This document shows, piece after piece, positions 52,696 to 61,087 of a DNA stretch of 64,000 nucleotides. Position 1 is the first letter of the stretch. Each line of letters begins with the position of its first letter. The notes under the pieces are model-generated. The model did not search any database, had not been told where the DNA came from, and was given only the letters and a program-made list of their open reading frames with translations. A program made the translations under genes and the position numbers. Origin of the DNA: Fibrobacterota bacterium (GTDB lineage: Bacteria; Fibrobacterota; Chitinivibrionia; Chitinivibrionales; Chitinispirillaceae); the NCBI GenBank assembly GCA_023459055.1, contig JAEWVR010000004.1, positions 314,891 through 378,890 on the forward strand. The letters are read 5' to 3'.

Positions 52696-53526
52696 ATGCT
52701 TTTCTCGCATGATGCTCCATTTCTTGTAATTACCGACAGGGTGATTCTGGACAAATTCCTGACTCGTCACAATATCGACTGCTCAGTAGATAAAATCCTG
52801 TTGATGCATAAAATTGCTGATGCCTTCTCGAAGATACCCTACGAAAATTTGACAAAAATTATTAAGAGTGATGGGGTGATGAGTATACGTTCGGCGATGC
52901 GTTACCCTGATGAACTGCTTGGTGATTATCTTCGATGGGGGACCGGAGGGACCTGTTTCTCTCTGACCGCTGCAATTATCGCCGTCTACAACGCTTGTGG
53001 TATAGAAGCACATCCCGTCCTCGCCGATCGTCACTATGGTGTTGATACGCATTGCGGTCTGGTGCTTGTGACTGCTGCCGGCGTGCATCTGCTTGATCCA
53101 GGGTATCTGCTCTTTATTCCAACCCTGCTGCCATCACTGGGAAAAACATCAGTTGACACAGGGTATAATACCATTGAACTTGTACCCCTGCCAGGTGGAG
53201 AAAAACTCGAGTTATATACTGTTGTCAAGGGTAACCGCAAATTACGTCTTGTTTACAAAACTGCACTTGTATCAGCAGAACGGTTTGAGAAAGCATGGGA
53301 AGAATCGTTCAAATGGGAAATGATGACCTATCCGGTGTTGACTCGAGTCAGTGCAGGACATCATCAGTATATTCAGGGAAATAAACTTGCTATCCGGACT
53401 GATGAAAAAACACATCGTATGGAATTGACAGTGGAAAACGAAATCGACTATATCGCAAACAATCTCGGTTTAAACCGGGATATTGTAAAAAAAGCATTCG
53501 GAGTAATAAAAAATGGCAGACATTAA
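52696..53526 (+). CDS. Arylamine N-acetyltransferase-like protein
   Basis: 276 residues. The family's IPYENLTKII segment (~47-56) is followed by the Cys-His-Asp triad: Cys87 in GTGGTCFSLT, His119 in DTHCGLVLV and Asp134 in LLDPGY. This is the papain-like NAT layout (acetyl-CoA-dependent acyl transfer), though divergent enough that an amidase/transglutaminase-like role is possible. Its 3' end overlaps the DUF4416 gene by 14 nt, so the two are coupled. Confidence 0.75.
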   Translation: MLFSHDAPFLVITDRVILDKFLTRHNIDCSVDKILLMHKIADAFSKIPYENLTKIIKSDGVMSIRSAMRYPDELLGDYLRWGTGGTCFSLTAAIIAVYNACGIEAHPVLADRHYGVDTHCGLVLVTAAGVHLLDPGYLLFIPTLLPSLGKTSVDTGYNTIELVPLPGGEKLELYTVVKGNRKLRLVYKTALVSAERFEKAWEESFKWEMMTYPVLTRVSAGHHQYIQGNKLAIRTDEKTHRMELTVENEIDYIANNLGLNRDIVKKAFGVIKNGRH

Positions 53527-54061
53527 ACAAGTTCAACCTGTCAAGTTTTTTATCGCGTCGCTCTATAGCAGTAAAGATATGCTTGTCAAAGCATCAATAA
53601 TTGCAAAAGATCGCTGGGGTGAGATTGATTATGAAAGCACCGATTTTCCATTTGATGTCACCGATTATTATAAACCGGAGATGGGTGATAGTATCAATCG
53701 TAAACTGCTTGTTTTCCAGACGCTCTATAATCCCATATTGCTTGTTGATATGAAACTTGAGTGCAATGCAATAGAAAATGAACTGGCTGTTGATGGAAAA
53801 CGACTGGTCAATCTTGATGCCGGCTACCTTGATCATAATAAGGTTGTGCTTGCATCCGCAAAGGAAGCCGGTCAGAAAGTCTACCTTGACAAAGGCATCT
53901 ATGCCGATCTTGCCGGCAGGTATAAAAACGGGAAGTATCAGCCGTTTGAGTGGTCGTTTCCGGATTTTCGTGATGGTCGTTATGATAAGGAGCTTGTTGC
54001 AATCCGTAAACTATATATGAAACAGCTCAAGGTTTGGAGAGATTCGCAACCGTGTCTATAA
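53513..54061 (+). CDS. DUF4416 family protein
   Basis: 182 residues matching DUF4416 over its length: PVKFFIASLYSSKDML at the start, FPFDVTDYYKPEMGD (~45-59), LVNLDAGYLDHNKVVLAS (~101-118), VYLDKGIYADLAGRYKNGKY and FEWSFPDFRD (~142-151). The family occurs in deltaproteobacteria, spirochaetes and relatives; its function is not known to me. It overlaps the N-acetyltransferase-like gene, suggesting a functional pair. A bidirectional terminator follows. Confidence 0.82.
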   Translation: MADIKQVQPVKFFIASLYSSKDMLVKASIIAKDRWGEIDYESTDFPFDVTDYYKPEMGDSINRKLLVFQTLYNPILLVDMKLECNAIENELAVDGKRLVNLDAGYLDHNKVVLASAKEAGQKVYLDKGIYADLAGRYKNGKYQPFEWSFPDFRDGRYDKELVAIRKLYMKQLKVWRDSQPCL

Positions 54062-54106
54062 AAGCGGGCACTGTTTATAAATGATAAAGAGGCGATATGG
54101 AAAATA

Positions 54107-54138
54107 AAAAAGCAGTTACTTTTCAGTAACCGCTTTTT
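54107..54138. terminator. Bidirectional terminator between DUF4416 and GH10 genes
   Basis: AAAAAGCAGTTACT pairs with AGTAACCGCTTTTT around a TTTC loop (one A-C mismatch). It has an A-run on the left and a T-run on the right, so it can terminate both converging transcripts. Confidence 0.85.
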
Positions 54139-54167
54139 CATTAAGCAACACAATCAACAAGGAATAA

Positions 54168-55325
54168 TCACATCTGACCGTTAATTCTGATAAACTGCCC
54201 GTTTTTCTCTATGCCAACAATCAATTTACCTTTCATATCCTTTACAGATAGCGCAGGCTGTTTTGCCAGCGGCATTGCAGTATGTCTTACAGGAGATATT
54301 GTTGAAACCGGGCCAACCTGCGGGCATGGAGGATTCGGATTTTTTGCAATATAATCTTTCAACCACACCATAGCAGGGCGTTCCGAACCGGAACTGGTTA
54401 AAATTCCAGTACCTTTTACCCATGTTGCACCATTGATATAGCCCCATACAGTAATACCGGCAACTTTTGGATGATTCCACATTACCGGGATATGTGCTTC
54501 AAAATTTGACTTCTGTGCAGATCCATCACCTTCATCAGAAATATCATACTCTGTTATATACATTGGTACTTTAATCGCATTTGCGATATCGTCAAGACGA
54601 CTCTTGAGCGTTGATGCCGACGTTCCCTTAAGGCCATGAGCCTGAAATCCCACTGCGTCAATAGGTGCACCGGCTGCAATCAGCTTTGGAATTATCTGTT
54701 TAATCCAGGTGATTTCATTTCCCCATTCAAGGGTGTTATAATCGTTATAAATAAGGATTGCTTTTGGCCAGCGTTCACGAGCCATTTTAAAAGCGGTAAT
54801 AATCCAGTCAAATCCCGTTGCGCCCGTACCACCAAGTGCATCACGCCATTTTGGTGGCGCATGCTTACCGGCATTGAAATCATTTGGATTTGACATGTAT
54901 GCTTCGTTGACAACATCAATCATGGGACAATCCGGATATTTAGCTTTGGCAGCATCAAACCATTCGGTGATCTCCTTTTTCTGATCTGCTGTTGAAAGTC
55001 CATCCATCCAGCTTGGATATTGTGAACCCCATACAAGTGTATGGAATTTCCAGGGAATATTATTCTGCTTTGCATAGTTGTAAATGCGGTCGCCGCCGCT
55101 CCAGTTCATGTTATTGCGTGAACCTTCAACGGATGCCCACTTATGTTCATTTTCACCTGTGATCTGATTCCAGTATTTACCAAAATCAGAACGCACCTGG
55201 CCACTTGTCGTTATATTTCCCAGAAATTTTGTTGCACCTTTCGCAATTTGAGCATCAGCAGTACCGGCTACCAAAAGACACGCTGCACATGCAGTTCCTA
55301 CCGATCTTTGAATAACTTTTTTCAT
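54168..55325 (-). CDS. Secreted GH10 endo-beta-1,4-xylanase
   Basis: 385 residues from the ATG at 55325 (AAAGGAG five nt upstream; an in-frame ATG at 55358 lacks one). Signal peptide to residue ~25 (ADA-Q). GH10 barrel ~27-340: substrate-binding GENEHKW, FHTLVWGSQYPSW, general acid Glu141 in DVVNEA, and nucleophile Glu259 in YITEYDIS, with the closing ITVWGYINGATW. It cleaves internal xylan linkages. There is no carbohydrate-binding module. The C-terminal ~40 residues (LSVKDMKGKLIVGIEKNG) form the short tail seen on the other secreted enzymes here. An imperfect GTATAC-N6-GTGTAC palindrome lies ~190 nt upstream (55521-55538). Confidence 0.93.
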   Translation of the reverse strand: MKKVIQRSVGTACAACLLVAGTADAQIAKGATKFLGNITTSGQVRSDFGKYWNQITGENEHKWASVEGSRNNMNWSGGDRIYNYAKQNNIPWKFHTLVWGSQYPSWMDGLSTADQKKEITEWFDAAKAKYPDCPMIDVVNEAYMSNPNDFNAGKHAPPKWRDALGGTGATGFDWIITAFKMARERWPKAILIYNDYNTLEWGNEITWIKQIIPKLIAAGAPIDAVGFQAHGLKGTSASTLKSRLDDIANAIKVPMYITEYDISDEGDGSAQKSNFEAHIPVMWNHPKVAGITVWGYINGATWVKGTGILTSSGSERPAMVWLKDYIAKNPNPPCPQVGPVSTISPVRHTAMPLAKQPALSVKDMKGKLIVGIEKNGQFIRINGQM

Positions 55326-55820
55326 AAGGACTCCTTTAACGGGCTCGTATATATTCAAATATTCTATAATTACTAAAATTTACATATAATAATGAAACTG
55401 CATGATGAACTGTCAACCATTAATGTTGTGTCTTTTTGCCAACGGTCGCACTGGTTATTGAATAATATAACGGTAAAATATTAAAAGGTTTTGAATTTTT
55501 AAAAATTTCTGGTAACAAGTGTATACAAGTGTGTGTACGCTGTTTATGGATAAAGATACATATTACTATATTGAACATATATGTAAAGTATGGGAACCAG
55601 GGACGAATTACCTGAAATGGCAGCAGCTGTCAGACAATAAGCAAGCATACAGGAAAAACGCTACGATAGACATTTGGGATAGAATGAAAAATACCAGAAC
55701 ATTATATGGATTAATTGTCAGTGCTATGGTTTCTATTGTATACAACGAAATGGATATCGTCTATGTGCCCGGAAAATGTTTTGAGAGAGTGTTTTATCGG
55801 GCACTTATTGCGAGTGATGT
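55326..55820. other. Intergenic region upstream of GH10
   Basis: 495 nt. It contains an imperfect relative of the regulator palindrome (GTATAC at 55521-55526, six nt, GTGTAC at 55533-55538). A 112-codon plus-strand frame (55519-55857) has no ribosome-binding site and runs into the 3' end of the convergent LamG gene, so I do not call it. Confidence 0.45.
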
Positions 55821-57458
55821 TTATCTGAATGACACCAGTTTGTTTTCTTTTCGTTGATTCATATAGCACAGTTTTATCCAGTCGGCTGAGCGGGCTGTAA
55901 ATGCGATCGTGCATTCATCAATAGCACCTTTGAATGGATAATTTCCATCGGATTCCGTCCCGATTCTAAACGCGGATGTATTGGATATTTGAGTGACACT
56001 GTTCATATCGCCGGAATAGGTATATGGAACACTTTCTCCATCGATATAAAGCCTGCTGCTGGTGTTTCCTGATCTGTCAAAGACAACTGCCACATGATGC
56101 CAGGAGGTTAGATCTCTGATGATCGCGGTTGAATACAACATGTAGAATCCGCTAGAATCTGACCAGCTTGTGGCTGTATCTGTTGCAATATATGCATGAA
56201 GCTGATTATACTGATCAAAACTGAGACTCCATCCGTAGGTTTTTGATGGATAACCACCGATACTTTTGGCTGCTATTGTTTGTAAACCGGTATCCGCGCG
56301 CCTGACCCATGCACTCACTGTAAAATCAGATAACCCTGGGTTGAGAATGTTTCCCATTTCGCAATATGTGGAACTATCAGAGAATAATTGTGCATTGTTA
56401 ATAACGCCATTAATACCGGGCAGGGCATTATTTCGTACTCCTGTAAATCGATGCACGGACGCATCTGCAGCAGATGCTGATTCATTAAGGTGCCACACAC
56501 CCATATACCTGTTTGATGTATCAAATACCGGTACAAATAATGGTGAAAGTGTATTTGAGTTACCGTAGTACAGGACTAATTGCTGTAGTGAATTACCGTA
56601 GATTGTATCAACTTTAACCCATAGTGTTGCTGTTTCTGTGGATGGATCCCAACGTTCGAATTCATGAGGAAGTATTGTATTATCCTGCTTTGCGAAAAAA
56701 AGATCATATCCATTTGCTGTTGCGTTTTTAAATGTAAATACCGATCCTGTTAGCCTTACCAGTAGCGGAAATGATGTTACCGTACCGGCAACGTCTGCGC
56801 CACCTGATGTTGTGTTTATGGTAATTGTCTGTGAATATTGCCATTGCAAATTGTAAATGACTGAAGTATCTGAAGAACGGACATCAACGTTGTACCGGAT
56901 TTCTTTCTGCAGAGTGTCTGTCCCTGTTGTAAAATTAACAGTCGGAACGGTTCCGGCTGGTACAGAATCAAGGGAAACAAAGCCGGTCGTTGTTGAATTA
57001 GATGGTTGTGATACAATTGTTGTACCAGGGATATAGAAAAAACCGCTTGAAAACTCAGCTTTATCAGGAATTGGTATTTTTATTGTTCCTGTGGTCTGGA
57101 GTGTGTCAACTTGTAATGTGATACTGTCATCCTTTACAATTGTATTACTGATCATGCATCTGGTTAATTCTGACGTATCAACTGCAGAGATTACATATTC
57201 ACCAAAATCAAGTTTGTTAAAAACGTATTCCCCGTTCTCGTTTGTATAAACAATGTGTATTAAGTCTTTTCTGGAAAGACCATGGATATAGTCTGATGGA
57301 ATACAGCGGACAAGTGCGTTTTTCGCAGCAGTACCGTTGTCATGCACCAGAATACCTGCTACACGGGCATTGCCTGTGTCAGCAGTCCCTCCGGTAATTG
57401 GTCCGGCTACGCATCGTAAAAACAGCAATGTCGCTGCTAGTAGTAACAATCTATTCAT
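55821..57458 (-). CDS. Surface protein: carboxypeptidase-regulatory-like, DUF2341 and LamG domains
   Basis: 545 residues. The N-terminal hydrophobic segment ends LLFLRC, probably a lipoprotein signal with an unusual Arg before Cys16. Residues ~30-120 are a carboxypeptidase-regulatory-like fold (VAGILVHDNGTAAKNALVRC; GEYVFNKLDFGEYVISAVDT). Residues ~225-320 are DUF2341 (FPLLVRLTGSVF; GYDLFFAKQDNTILPHEFER). Residues ~325-530 are a LamG/concanavalin-like domain (YMGVWHLNES; FTVSAWVRR; WHHVAVVFDRSG; KGAIDECTIAF). Such proteins bind glycans at the cell surface. Flanked by GH10 and the TIGR02147 regulator, and with a perfect palindrome 385 nt upstream, it probably serves xylan attachment; that is inference. 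Confidence 0.78.
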   Translation of the reverse strand: MNRLLLLAATLLFLRCVAGPITGGTADTGNARVAGILVHDNGTAAKNALVRCIPSDYIHGLSRKDLIHIVYTNENGEYVFNKLDFGEYVISAVDTSELTRCMISNTIVKDDSITLQVDTLQTTGTIKIPIPDKAEFSSGFFYIPGTTIVSQPSNSTTTGFVSLDSVPAGTVPTVNFTTGTDTLQKEIRYNVDVRSSDTSVIYNLQWQYSQTITINTTSGGADVAGTVTSFPLLVRLTGSVFTFKNATANGYDLFFAKQDNTILPHEFERWDPSTETATLWVKVDTIYGNSLQQLVLYYGNSNTLSPLFVPVFDTSNRYMGVWHLNESASAADASVHRFTGVRNNALPGINGVINNAQLFSDSSTYCEMGNILNPGLSDFTVSAWVRRADTGLQTIAAKSIGGYPSKTYGWSLSFDQYNQLHAYIATDTATSWSDSSGFYMLYSTAIIRDLTSWHHVAVVFDRSGNTSSRLYIDGESVPYTYSGDMNSVTQISNTSAFRIGTESDGNYPFKGAIDECTIAFTARSADWIKLCYMNQRKENKLVSFR

Positions 57459-58022
57459 TTTCTAATGACCTGCACAGTTGCTGATGTTATTCTGAACCGG
57501 TTTTTACAGTTCGTTCCTGGTAACAATGTTTTGATGTCTGATCTAACAAACCAATAGTATCATAAACGTCTGGATACATGGCTCTCATTAGATAAAAATT
57601 TTAATACGAAAATTAGACAGAACTGACCGCACGTGTGTTGTGTGTGTGAATTTTGTTTTCCCGCTTCTTTTGGAAAACCTCTATCGAGTCAGGTGAATGT
57701 CATGCTTAAAACCAGTACAACAAATTAAGTAACAGTGCATCCAAAGCATCATTCCCCTATGGTAATTAAGTATCTTTATGCCTAATATATTCAAAAACGA
57801 ATGAAAAATCAGAACATTTCATCCTTCATATATATAATAAACGTACACATGTAGTGTACACCTTCATTGCAAGACAAGTTTCTCCTCTGCTGATTACCCC
57901 GCAAAAGTACTGTATGTGTGATTTCCCATACTTTGCAGTATTACAAATCAATAGTTTTCAATGGGTTTGAATATATAAATAGTTTGGTAACATATATGAT
58001 AACGTTGTCAATACATGTGCAT
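57459..58022. other. Intergenic region holding operator-like palindrome A
   Basis: 564 nt between the regulator's 3' end and the LamG gene start. The only clear structure is the palindrome at 57843-57859. No gene was found. Confidence 0.6.
57843..57859. promoter_or_regulatory. Operator-like palindrome A (GTACAC-N5-GTGTAC)
   Basis: GTACAC ATGTA GTGTAC, a perfect 6-5-6 inverted repeat, 385 nt upstream of the LamG protein start. It is identical in its half-sites to those at 58924 and 59359. Confidence 0.65.
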
Positions 58023-58859
58023 TTATGAAGATTCTGAAATGTCAAATTTACTAAGTGGAAATAGGGAAACGTTAATTTGATAAACCCTGTCCACATTAGT
58101 ATCGTGATTAACAATAATTTTCAGCCGCTCCTTGAATGCCTCAATTTCCTTGGTAATAATCTCGTATGTCTGACGGGACAGTCCCATAGTTATCCCCGAT
58201 ATATGCCTGTTTTCCTTACCGACAGTGTCAAGGCAGTTTTTTGAGTGGTCGAGCATGGTCTGAGTAAACGTTCTTACTGCTGCCGAAGTTACCGACTCAT
58301 TGGCAGTTACGGCTGTAGAGGTTTGTTTGTAAGCACCGCTTTTAGTTTTTTCTATTAATCGTAAACGCAGTAATAATTCAACTGATGCTTTAGCCCGTGA
58401 TGCCGCGATTGGTGGTTCAAGTGATGCACCGAGGGTTTCGTAATCTTCATTGAAATTTCTGAAGCATACCAATTCCCTGATTACAGGGATATACCAGTTG
58501 GAAAAAAAATTAAACTGATCTTCTTCAAGAACAGATTCTTTCAATTGTTCTGACATTGAGCGCATTATTTCATAACAACGTTGCTTTTCTGTCAACGTTT
58601 TCGCCTGATTGAACGAAACAAGATTCGTGAAGTATGAACGCTCCTTTGCATTCAGCTCAAGCGCTTTTGAAAACCGTTCTGCCATTGATGATGTAAGATT
58701 TCGTTTCCCATCAATGACACTCTTCAGAAATGATGGTGAATTGATACCGATTTTTTGCGCAAAATAACGATATGAAAAATATTGTGTCGTTTCCTTTTTT
58801 TGTTGATAAAAATCAGCAAGGAAATGTCGATAGTCAATGTACTCGAATATTGTTTTCAT
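58023..58859 (-). CDS. TIGR02147/DUF4423-family transcriptional regulator
   Basis: 278 residues from the ATG at 58859 (MKTIFEYIDYRHFLADFYQQ, the family's typical opening); the longer frame to 58973 reads through the operator region and is not used. Residues ~20-70 form an XRE-like helix-turn-helix (FSYRYFAQKIGINSPSFLKS, then VIDGKRNLT). Residues ~110-278 are the DUF4423 domain (FNFFSNWYIPVIRELV; GLSRQTYEIITKEI). The family was first noted as a large paralogous group in Fibrobacter succinogenes and is regulator-like by its N-terminus. Position between xylanase genes, with palindromes on both sides, suggests control of xylan genes and of itself. Confidence 0.86.
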   Translation of the reverse strand: MKTIFEYIDYRHFLADFYQQKKETTQYFSYRYFAQKIGINSPSFLKSVIDGKRNLTSSMAERFSKALELNAKERSYFTNLVSFNQAKTLTEKQRCYEIMRSMSEQLKESVLEEDQFNFFSNWYIPVIRELVCFRNFNEDYETLGASLEPPIAASRAKASVELLLRLRLIEKTKSGAYKQTSTAVTANESVTSAAVRTFTQTMLDHSKNCLDTVGKENRHISGITMGLSRQTYEIITKEIEAFKERLKIIVNHDTNVDRVYQINVSLFPLSKFDISESS

Positions 58860-58923
58860 GTGTATCAATATATGAAAAAAAAGGATAATTCCCTTGAAAA
58901 TAATGACAATTACAAAACCTTGT

Positions 58924-58940
58924 GTACACGTGACGTGTAC
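58924..58940. promoter_or_regulatory. Operator-like palindrome B (GTACAC-N5-GTGTAC)
   Basis: GTACAC GTGAC GTGTAC, a perfect inverted repeat, 64 nt before the regulator's start codon. This is the position expected for autoregulation. The extended core ACACGTGACGTGT adds further dyad symmetry. Confidence 0.7.
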
Positions 58941-59002
58941 GGATTGTTGGCTGTTTGTGCAGGTAAACCACACTTGTCAGCATTATATGACGTAAATTTT
59001 AA

Positions 59003-59032
59003 TTGTACAGCATTAAATAAGTCCAATCTAAT
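59003..59032 (+). promoter_or_regulatory. Possible promoter of the candidate small RNA
   Basis: TTGTAC (59003-59008), an 18-nt spacer and TCTAAT (59027-59032) form a moderate sigma70-like promoter (the -10 differs from consensus at one position, the -35 at three). The predicted start is near 59040. A second candidate is TTGTCA (58974) with TTTTAA (58997). Confidence 0.4.
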
Positions 59033-59039
59033 AAAGGAC

Positions 59040-59228
59040 AAATAAGGAAAGATTTGTAAATCATGTAAAAAATACCCGTAGTGTATTGATCGTCTCCCCC
59101 CCCAATCCCGATTTTCAATACACATACGGGTTACGAAAGAAGGCGATACTGGAACAGTTTGTGCTGTTCTGACCTTATCTCTCCTTCTGTATAGCGGCAG
59201 TGTATGCACACACTGCCGCTCTTTTTTT
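59040..59228 (+). ncRNA. Candidate small RNA with C-rich loop
   Basis: No reading frame fits, yet the region is strongly structured. Stem 1 pairs ACCCGTAGTGTATTGA (59074-59089) with TCAATACACATACGGGT (59115-59131), 16 bp with one bulge; its ~25-nt loop contains TCTCCCCCCCC. Stem 2 is GAACAG/CTGTTC (59152-59169). A strong terminator closes it (59193-59228). C-rich unpaired loops commonly pair with Shine-Dalgarno sequences in bacterial small RNAs, so a translation regulator is possible. An untranslated leader or attenuator for GH30 is the alternative, though GH30 starts 276 nt later with operator C between. No known RNA family was recognised. Confidence 0.5.
59193..59228 (+). terminator. Strong intrinsic terminator of the candidate small RNA
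   Basis: AGCGGCAGTGT (59193-59203) and ACACTGCCGCT (59210-59220) form a perfect 11-bp stem with a 6-nt loop, then C and seven T. No T-run is present on the other strand, so it acts on plus-strand transcripts. Confidence 0.92.
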
Positions 59229-59358
59229 ATGTCAATTACAATGTTACACGTATACCCTGCAAATCACCGGTAACATAATAAATAGCTGCTGCATCTCCGT
59301 TTTTCTGGATTCTTCAGATGGGTGGTGTTAAATAGCATAACATAAGTTGCCAAAACTT

Positions 59359-59375
59359 GTACACGCACTGTGTAC
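59359..59375. promoter_or_regulatory. Operator-like palindrome C (GTACAC-N5-GTGTAC)
   Basis: GTACAC GCACT GTGTAC, a perfect inverted repeat, 128 nt before the GH30 start codon. It would overlap the -10 of a weak promoter candidate (TTGCCA at 59347, TGTACT at 59371), consistent with repression, but the promoter itself is speculative. Confidence 0.68.
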
Positions 59376-59503
59376 TGAAATTATTAGAACATTTCCACAA
59401 TTAACGGCGTTATTATTCTTAAAGGGATATATTATTTATAAACTTTTTAAATCGCATAATATCAATATTATTATATGTACGCATTGGAAGGAGAATATCC
59501 CTG

Positions 59504-61015
59504 ATGAATAGAAATAGAACTGCTATTGCATTAGCGCTTCTGATATCATGCACCTTACTGGTTACAGGTCAGGTCAGAGCTGCTGATGTTACCGTAAATT
59601 TGAATACTACCTATCAAACAATAGATGGATTCGGAGGTATGCAGGATAGGGGATGGACAGGATACAATCTGCTGCCTGCAGATCGTAACACACTTTTTGG
59701 TAACGGGCCCAACCAGCTTGGTTTCAGCATACTGCGAATACGAATCAACGAAAACCAGAATTCCTGGTCGATAGACCTTCCTGATGCAAAAGATGCTGCG
59801 TCACGAGGTATTAAAGTGTTTGCTACAGCCTGGTCTCCACCCACAAATCTGCGTGTTGCATCGGGATCATCTTACAAGGTGGATCCATCGAAATATCAGG
59901 GGTATGTAGATCATCTGAATGGTTTTGCCAAATATATGAAAGACAATGGTGTGAATCTATATGCTCTGGGCTTTCAAAATGAACCCGATTGGTGTGGAGA
60001 GTGGTCATGCGGATCAACTACCGAAATGTACAATTTCGCCAAAAACTGGGGTCCCAAACTTCGGACAAACGGTATTAAGGTTATAACCGCCGAATCGTTC
60101 AGTTTCAATAAAGGGTATTATGACCCAATTCTCAACGACGCTACAGCACTTGCAAATGTTGATATTCTTGGTACTCACTTTTACGGCACAAGCAAAAGCT
60201 CATCAGATGCAACATTCGATTACACACTCTTCAAACAAAAAGGCGGTACTAAGCCGTTCTGGATGACTGAAGTGTATACTGCTGATGTCAATAATAAAGG
60301 TTCTAATACATGGCCGCTTTGTCTTGATGTTGCGTATGAAATGCATCGCGCGCTGGCACTATCCAATATGAGTGCATATGTCTGGTGGTATCTCAAACGA
60401 AATTACGGCCCGCTGCATATCACTGCAAATAATACATCCGCAGCTGCGTCAGCCGGAACTATCAGCAAAGTTGGTGCATTGATGGGACAATATTCAAAAT
60501 ATGTCCGGCCCGGTGCTGTACGTGTTGATGCAACCCGTAAAGTACAGTCAGATGTTTATACCTCTGCATTCAAAAAAGCCGATAGCGTTGTGCTTGTGGT
60601 TGTTAATATGGCATCAGCCGCAAAAACAGTAAGTTTTTCAATTTCAAACCTGAAATCAACCTCCGGACAAAAGATCGTAACATCAGGAACAAAGAGCCTT
60701 GCTGATGCCGGCACTGTGGCTGCAAGCAGCGGAAATTTCTCAGCGACACTTGATGCGCAGAGTACTACCACCTTTATTTTTTCCGGTAACGCTACACCGG
60801 TAATAAACTATACGCCCGGTTCAATTATGAGTGTGCGACCGGAAGGGGTGTACAGGATATTTGAACTCTCGGGTAAGATGATTGGTGTGGTGAGTGTTAC
60901 CAAAATTTCGACAGTGAATGCAGAGGTGCGCAAGGCTTTTCCGAATGCAACCGGCTTGTATCTTGCACGGTCACTTGACGGTTCCTCATGTGTCAATATT
61001 ACCATTCAACCGTGA
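59504..61015 (+). CDS. Secreted GH30 xylanase (glucuronoxylanase type)
   Basis: 503 residues. Signal peptide to ~26 (VRA-A). The (beta/alpha)8 domain opens with YQTIDGFGGMQ and contains general acid Glu160 in FQNEPDW and nucleophile Glu256 in WMTEVYT. The YVWWYLKRNYGPL segment (~292-304) is where subfamily-8 enzymes carry the Arg that recognises glucuronic acid, and an Arg (299) is present. A side beta-domain continues to ~430 (FIFSGN). The last ~65 residues (VYRIFELSGKMIGVVSV ... ATGLYLARSLDG) are the sorting-like tail. It should cut glucuronoxylan at sites set by (methyl)glucuronosyl branches. GGAAGGAG precedes the ATG, and operator-like palindrome C is upstream. CE1 follows 72 nt later, probably in the same operon. 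Confidence 0.9.
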   Translation: MNRNRTAIALALLISCTLLVTGQVRAADVTVNLNTTYQTIDGFGGMQDRGWTGYNLLPADRNTLFGNGPNQLGFSILRIRINENQNSWSIDLPDAKDAASRGIKVFATAWSPPTNLRVASGSSYKVDPSKYQGYVDHLNGFAKYMKDNGVNLYALGFQNEPDWCGEWSCGSTTEMYNFAKNWGPKLRTNGIKVITAESFSFNKGYYDPILNDATALANVDILGTHFYGTSKSSSDATFDYTLFKQKGGTKPFWMTEVYTADVNNKGSNTWPLCLDVAYEMHRALALSNMSAYVWWYLKRNYGPLHITANNTSAAASAGTISKVGALMGQYSKYVRPGAVRVDATRKVQSDVYTSAFKKADSVVLVVVNMASAAKTVSFSISNLKSTSGQKIVTSGTKSLADAGTVAASSGNFSATLDAQSTTTFIFSGNATPVINYTPGSIMSVRPEGVYRIFELSGKMIGVVSVTKISTVNAEVRKAFPNATGLYLARSLDGSSCVNITIQP

Positions 61016-61087
61016 TCATTGATACACATTGATTTCAAACATTACTATGGAATACAATGTTTTGTCAAACTTTGTTGAGGAGGAACA

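Larger units (their letters stand above)
58860..59503. other. Regulator/GH30 divergent region with two operators and a candidate sRNA
   Basis: 644 nt. It contains palindrome B (58924), a possible promoter (59003-59032), a structured RNA candidate with terminator (~59040-59228) and palindrome C (59359). The short frame at 58782-59045 on the plus strand is not credible as a gene. Confidence 0.6.

Noticed and set aside
55519..55857. 112-codon plus-strand frame between GH10 and the LamG gene
   Set aside because: No ribosome-binding site and no recognisable domain; it overlaps the 3' end of the LamG gene. Kept out, but not fully excluded.
58782..59045. 87-codon plus-strand frame across the regulator's 5' region
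   Set aside because: It is antisense to the regulator's start and runs through operator B; shadow frame.
59040..59228. 6S RNA or tmRNA as identity of the structured RNA
   Set aside because: The 5' and 3' ends do not pair with each other as in 6S RNA or tmRNA, and no tRNA-like acceptor or tag frame is visible.
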